A stretch of 64,000 nt of DNA from a bacterium (GTDB taxonomy: Bacteria > Pseudomonadota > Alphaproteobacteria > Micavibrionales > UBA2020): NCBI GenBank assembly GCA_029945425.1, contig JAQSDV010000007.1:214325-278324 (forward strand), read 5' to 3'. A program made the position numbers and the translations under genes. Below are positions 62,722-64,000 of this stretch, piece by piece. The notes under the pieces are model-generated. The model searched no databases. It worked only from the letters and a program-made list of their open reading frames with translations, and was not told the origin of the DNA. Each line of letters begins with the position of its first letter. Position 1 is the first letter of the stretch.

Positions 62722-64000
62722 GCCGGCGGCAGCTTCGGTTTTTTCTTGCGGCGGTCGGCGTGACCGCGGATGAGCGAGGTGTTTTCACCGCCCACTTTTT
62801 TCAAGATGTAATACTGCTGGAAGATCGACAGCACGTTCGACCATGTCCAGTAAATGATAAGGCCGACCGCGAACTGCGCCATCATCACGGTTGCGATGAA
62901 GGGGAACCAGGTTTGCAGGCGTTCTTGGGTCGCATCCGCCATCGGGGGCGTGATGCGTTTTTGCAAGACCATGGTCAGGCAGAACAGCACCGGCCACGCG
63001 CCGATCATCAGCGCATGCGGCGGCGTCCACGGGATCAGGCCGAACAGGTTGAACAGCGATGTCGGATCGGGCGCCGACAAATCGTGGATCCAGCCGGGGA
63101 ACGGCGCATGGCGCAGGTCGACGGAAATCAGGATGACTTTATACAGCGCAAAGATGATCGGGATCTGCACGATGATCGGCCAGCAGCCCGAAAACGGGTT
63201 GGCGTTTTCGGTGCGGTACAGTTCGTAAATTTCCGTCTGCAGCTTGGTCTTGTCGTCCTTGTACTTCTCCTGCAATTCCTTCAGGCGCGGCGCGATGACT
63301 TTCATCTTCGCCATGGAGCGGAACGATTTGGAGGCGAGCGGGAATACGAAAGCACGCACGATAATGGTCATCAACAGAATGCCCATGCCGACGCTGCCCG
63401 TCATTTTGAACAGGTAATGCAGGATGTAATAGAAGGGCTTGGTGATGATGTAGTAAATGCCGAAATCGATGCCCAGCTCCAGCTTGTCGAAATTGTACTT
63501 GTCCTGATAGCCGCGCATGATGTCGAGGTTTTTTACGCCGGCATAGACATAGGTCGTCTCGGTCGCTTCGCCGCCTGCGGGGATCGTGAATTCATCGGTG
63601 CGGATATCAGTCTGGAAATGCTGGGGCGCTTTTTTGTCGAGGCCGCCAACGCAATCATCCTTGCCCAGCTTGCACACCGCGCGCGCCTTGAAGGTCATGG
63701 CGGGGTCGGGCAGCAGCGCGACCATCCAGTATTTTTCCGTGATGCCGATCCAGCCCTTGGCGTTGTCGACCAGCAGCCAGTCGGGGCGGCCTTCGGCGAT
63801 ATCTTTATAGCCGGGCGCGTGTTCCTTTTTGTTCAGATAGCTGATCGGGCCTTCATGCAGCGTGTAAAAACCCGTGAAATCGGGCGGCACGCCGCGGCGC
63901 GCAACCGCGTGATAGGCGCGCAATTTCACGGCTTCAGTGCCTGAGTTGCGCACGGACTGCTTGATGGTGAACAGGAAATTATCGTCGATGCTGATATTGC
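62718..64000 (-). CDS. yidC: Membrane protein insertase YidC (5' end outside window)
   Basis: The C-terminal 427 residues of YidC are visible; the frame is open to the right edge (ISIDDNFLFTIKQSVRNSGT just inside). The periplasmic domain is followed by the insertase core: YYILHYLFKMTGSVGMGILL, the helical hairpin KVIAPRLKELQEKYKDDKTK, ENANPFSGCWPIIVQIPIIF, and the last helices with WTWSNVLSIFQQYYILKK. The tail is basic (RGHADRRKKKPK). It inserts inner-membrane proteins with or without Sec. A start at 63953 would be internal. Confidence 0.96.
   Translation of the reverse strand, partial: NISIDDNFLFTIKQSVRNSGTEAVKLRAYHAVARRGVPPDFTGFYTLHEGPISYLNKKEHAPGYKDIAEGRPDWLLVDNAKGWIGITEKYWMVALLPDPAMTFKARAVCKLGKDDCVGGLDKKAPQHFQTDIRTDEFTIPAGGEATETTYVYAGVKNLDIMRGYQDKYNFDKLELGIDFGIYYIITKPFYYILHYLFKMTGSVGMGILLMTIIVRAFVFPLASKSFRSMAKMKVIAPRLKELQEKYKDDKTKLQTEIYELYRTENANPFSGCWPIIVQIPIIFALYKVILISVDLRHAPFPGWIHDLSAPDPTSLFNLFGLIPWTPPHALMIGAWPVLFCLTMVLQKRITPPMADATQERLQTWFPFIATVMMAQFAVGLIIYWTWSNVLSIFQQYYILKKVGGENTSLIRGHADRRKKKPKLPPA

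Overview
This window is chromosomal DNA of a motile, aerobic alphaproteobacterium. The evidence is the CtrA cell-cycle regulator, a ChpT-type phosphotransferase, polar-flagellum genes flhF/flhG, a TipF-like degenerate EAL protein, a GANTC site in the ctrA promoter, and an aa3-type cytochrome oxidase operon in alphaproteobacterial order. The mix of a polar flagellum, ankyrin proteins and DotA/TraY-like proteins would fit a predatory or host-associated lineage such as the Micavibrio group, but that placement is inference.

Layout. 1-5464: flagellar genes (flhF cut by the left edge, flhG, a FliK-like protein, then fliI-fliJ on the other strand). 5580-6381: ctrA with a strong, apparently CtrA- and methylation-responsive promoter. 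6438-11195: a compact, overlapping chemotaxis operon cheA-cheW-cheY-cheB-cheR. 11280-14069: an ankyrin protein, then phosphomannomutase and chpT. 14166-17762: an unknown gene, an RlmM-like methyltransferase and an Xaa-Pro aminopeptidase, coupled by ATGA overlaps. 17776-19680: small membrane and unknown proteins with a palindromic intergenic repeat. 19779-23019: three tandem ankyrin paralogues sharing a C-terminal module I cannot name. 23099-27059: rpsU and a fused indolepyruvate:ferredoxin oxidoreductase. 27443-33066: a yejABEF-type peptide/microcin C importer.

33251-47436 is the most unusual part. It holds four tandem giant (964-1378 aa) polytopic membrane proteins of the DotA/TraY type, the inner-membrane component of type IVB secretion/conjugation systems. 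Each is monocistronic, with its own terminator-like hairpin and a nearly identical promoter cassette of about 70 bp (TTGACG-17 bp-TAnnAT with a conserved spacer). No other Dot/Icm or Tra gene is present in the window.

47498-64000: a HAD-IIA phosphatase and tipF-like gene behind pyrD, thrC, an M32 carboxypeptidase and surf1; then the cytochrome c oxidase operon coxB-coxA-ctaB-(39-aa membrane peptide)-ctaG-coxC-DUF983, interrupted before surf1 by an opposite-strand HExxH protein; then a VWA protein, a small helical protein, engB and the start of the yidC-engB pair (yidC cut by the right edge).

Functionally, CtrA (activated through ChpT in known alphaproteobacteria) would drive flagellum and chemotaxis gene timing, and FlhF/FlhG/TipF would place the flagellum. 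No gap without a gene exceeds about 250 bases. I saw no rRNA, tRNA, CRISPR array, insertion sequence or prophage.
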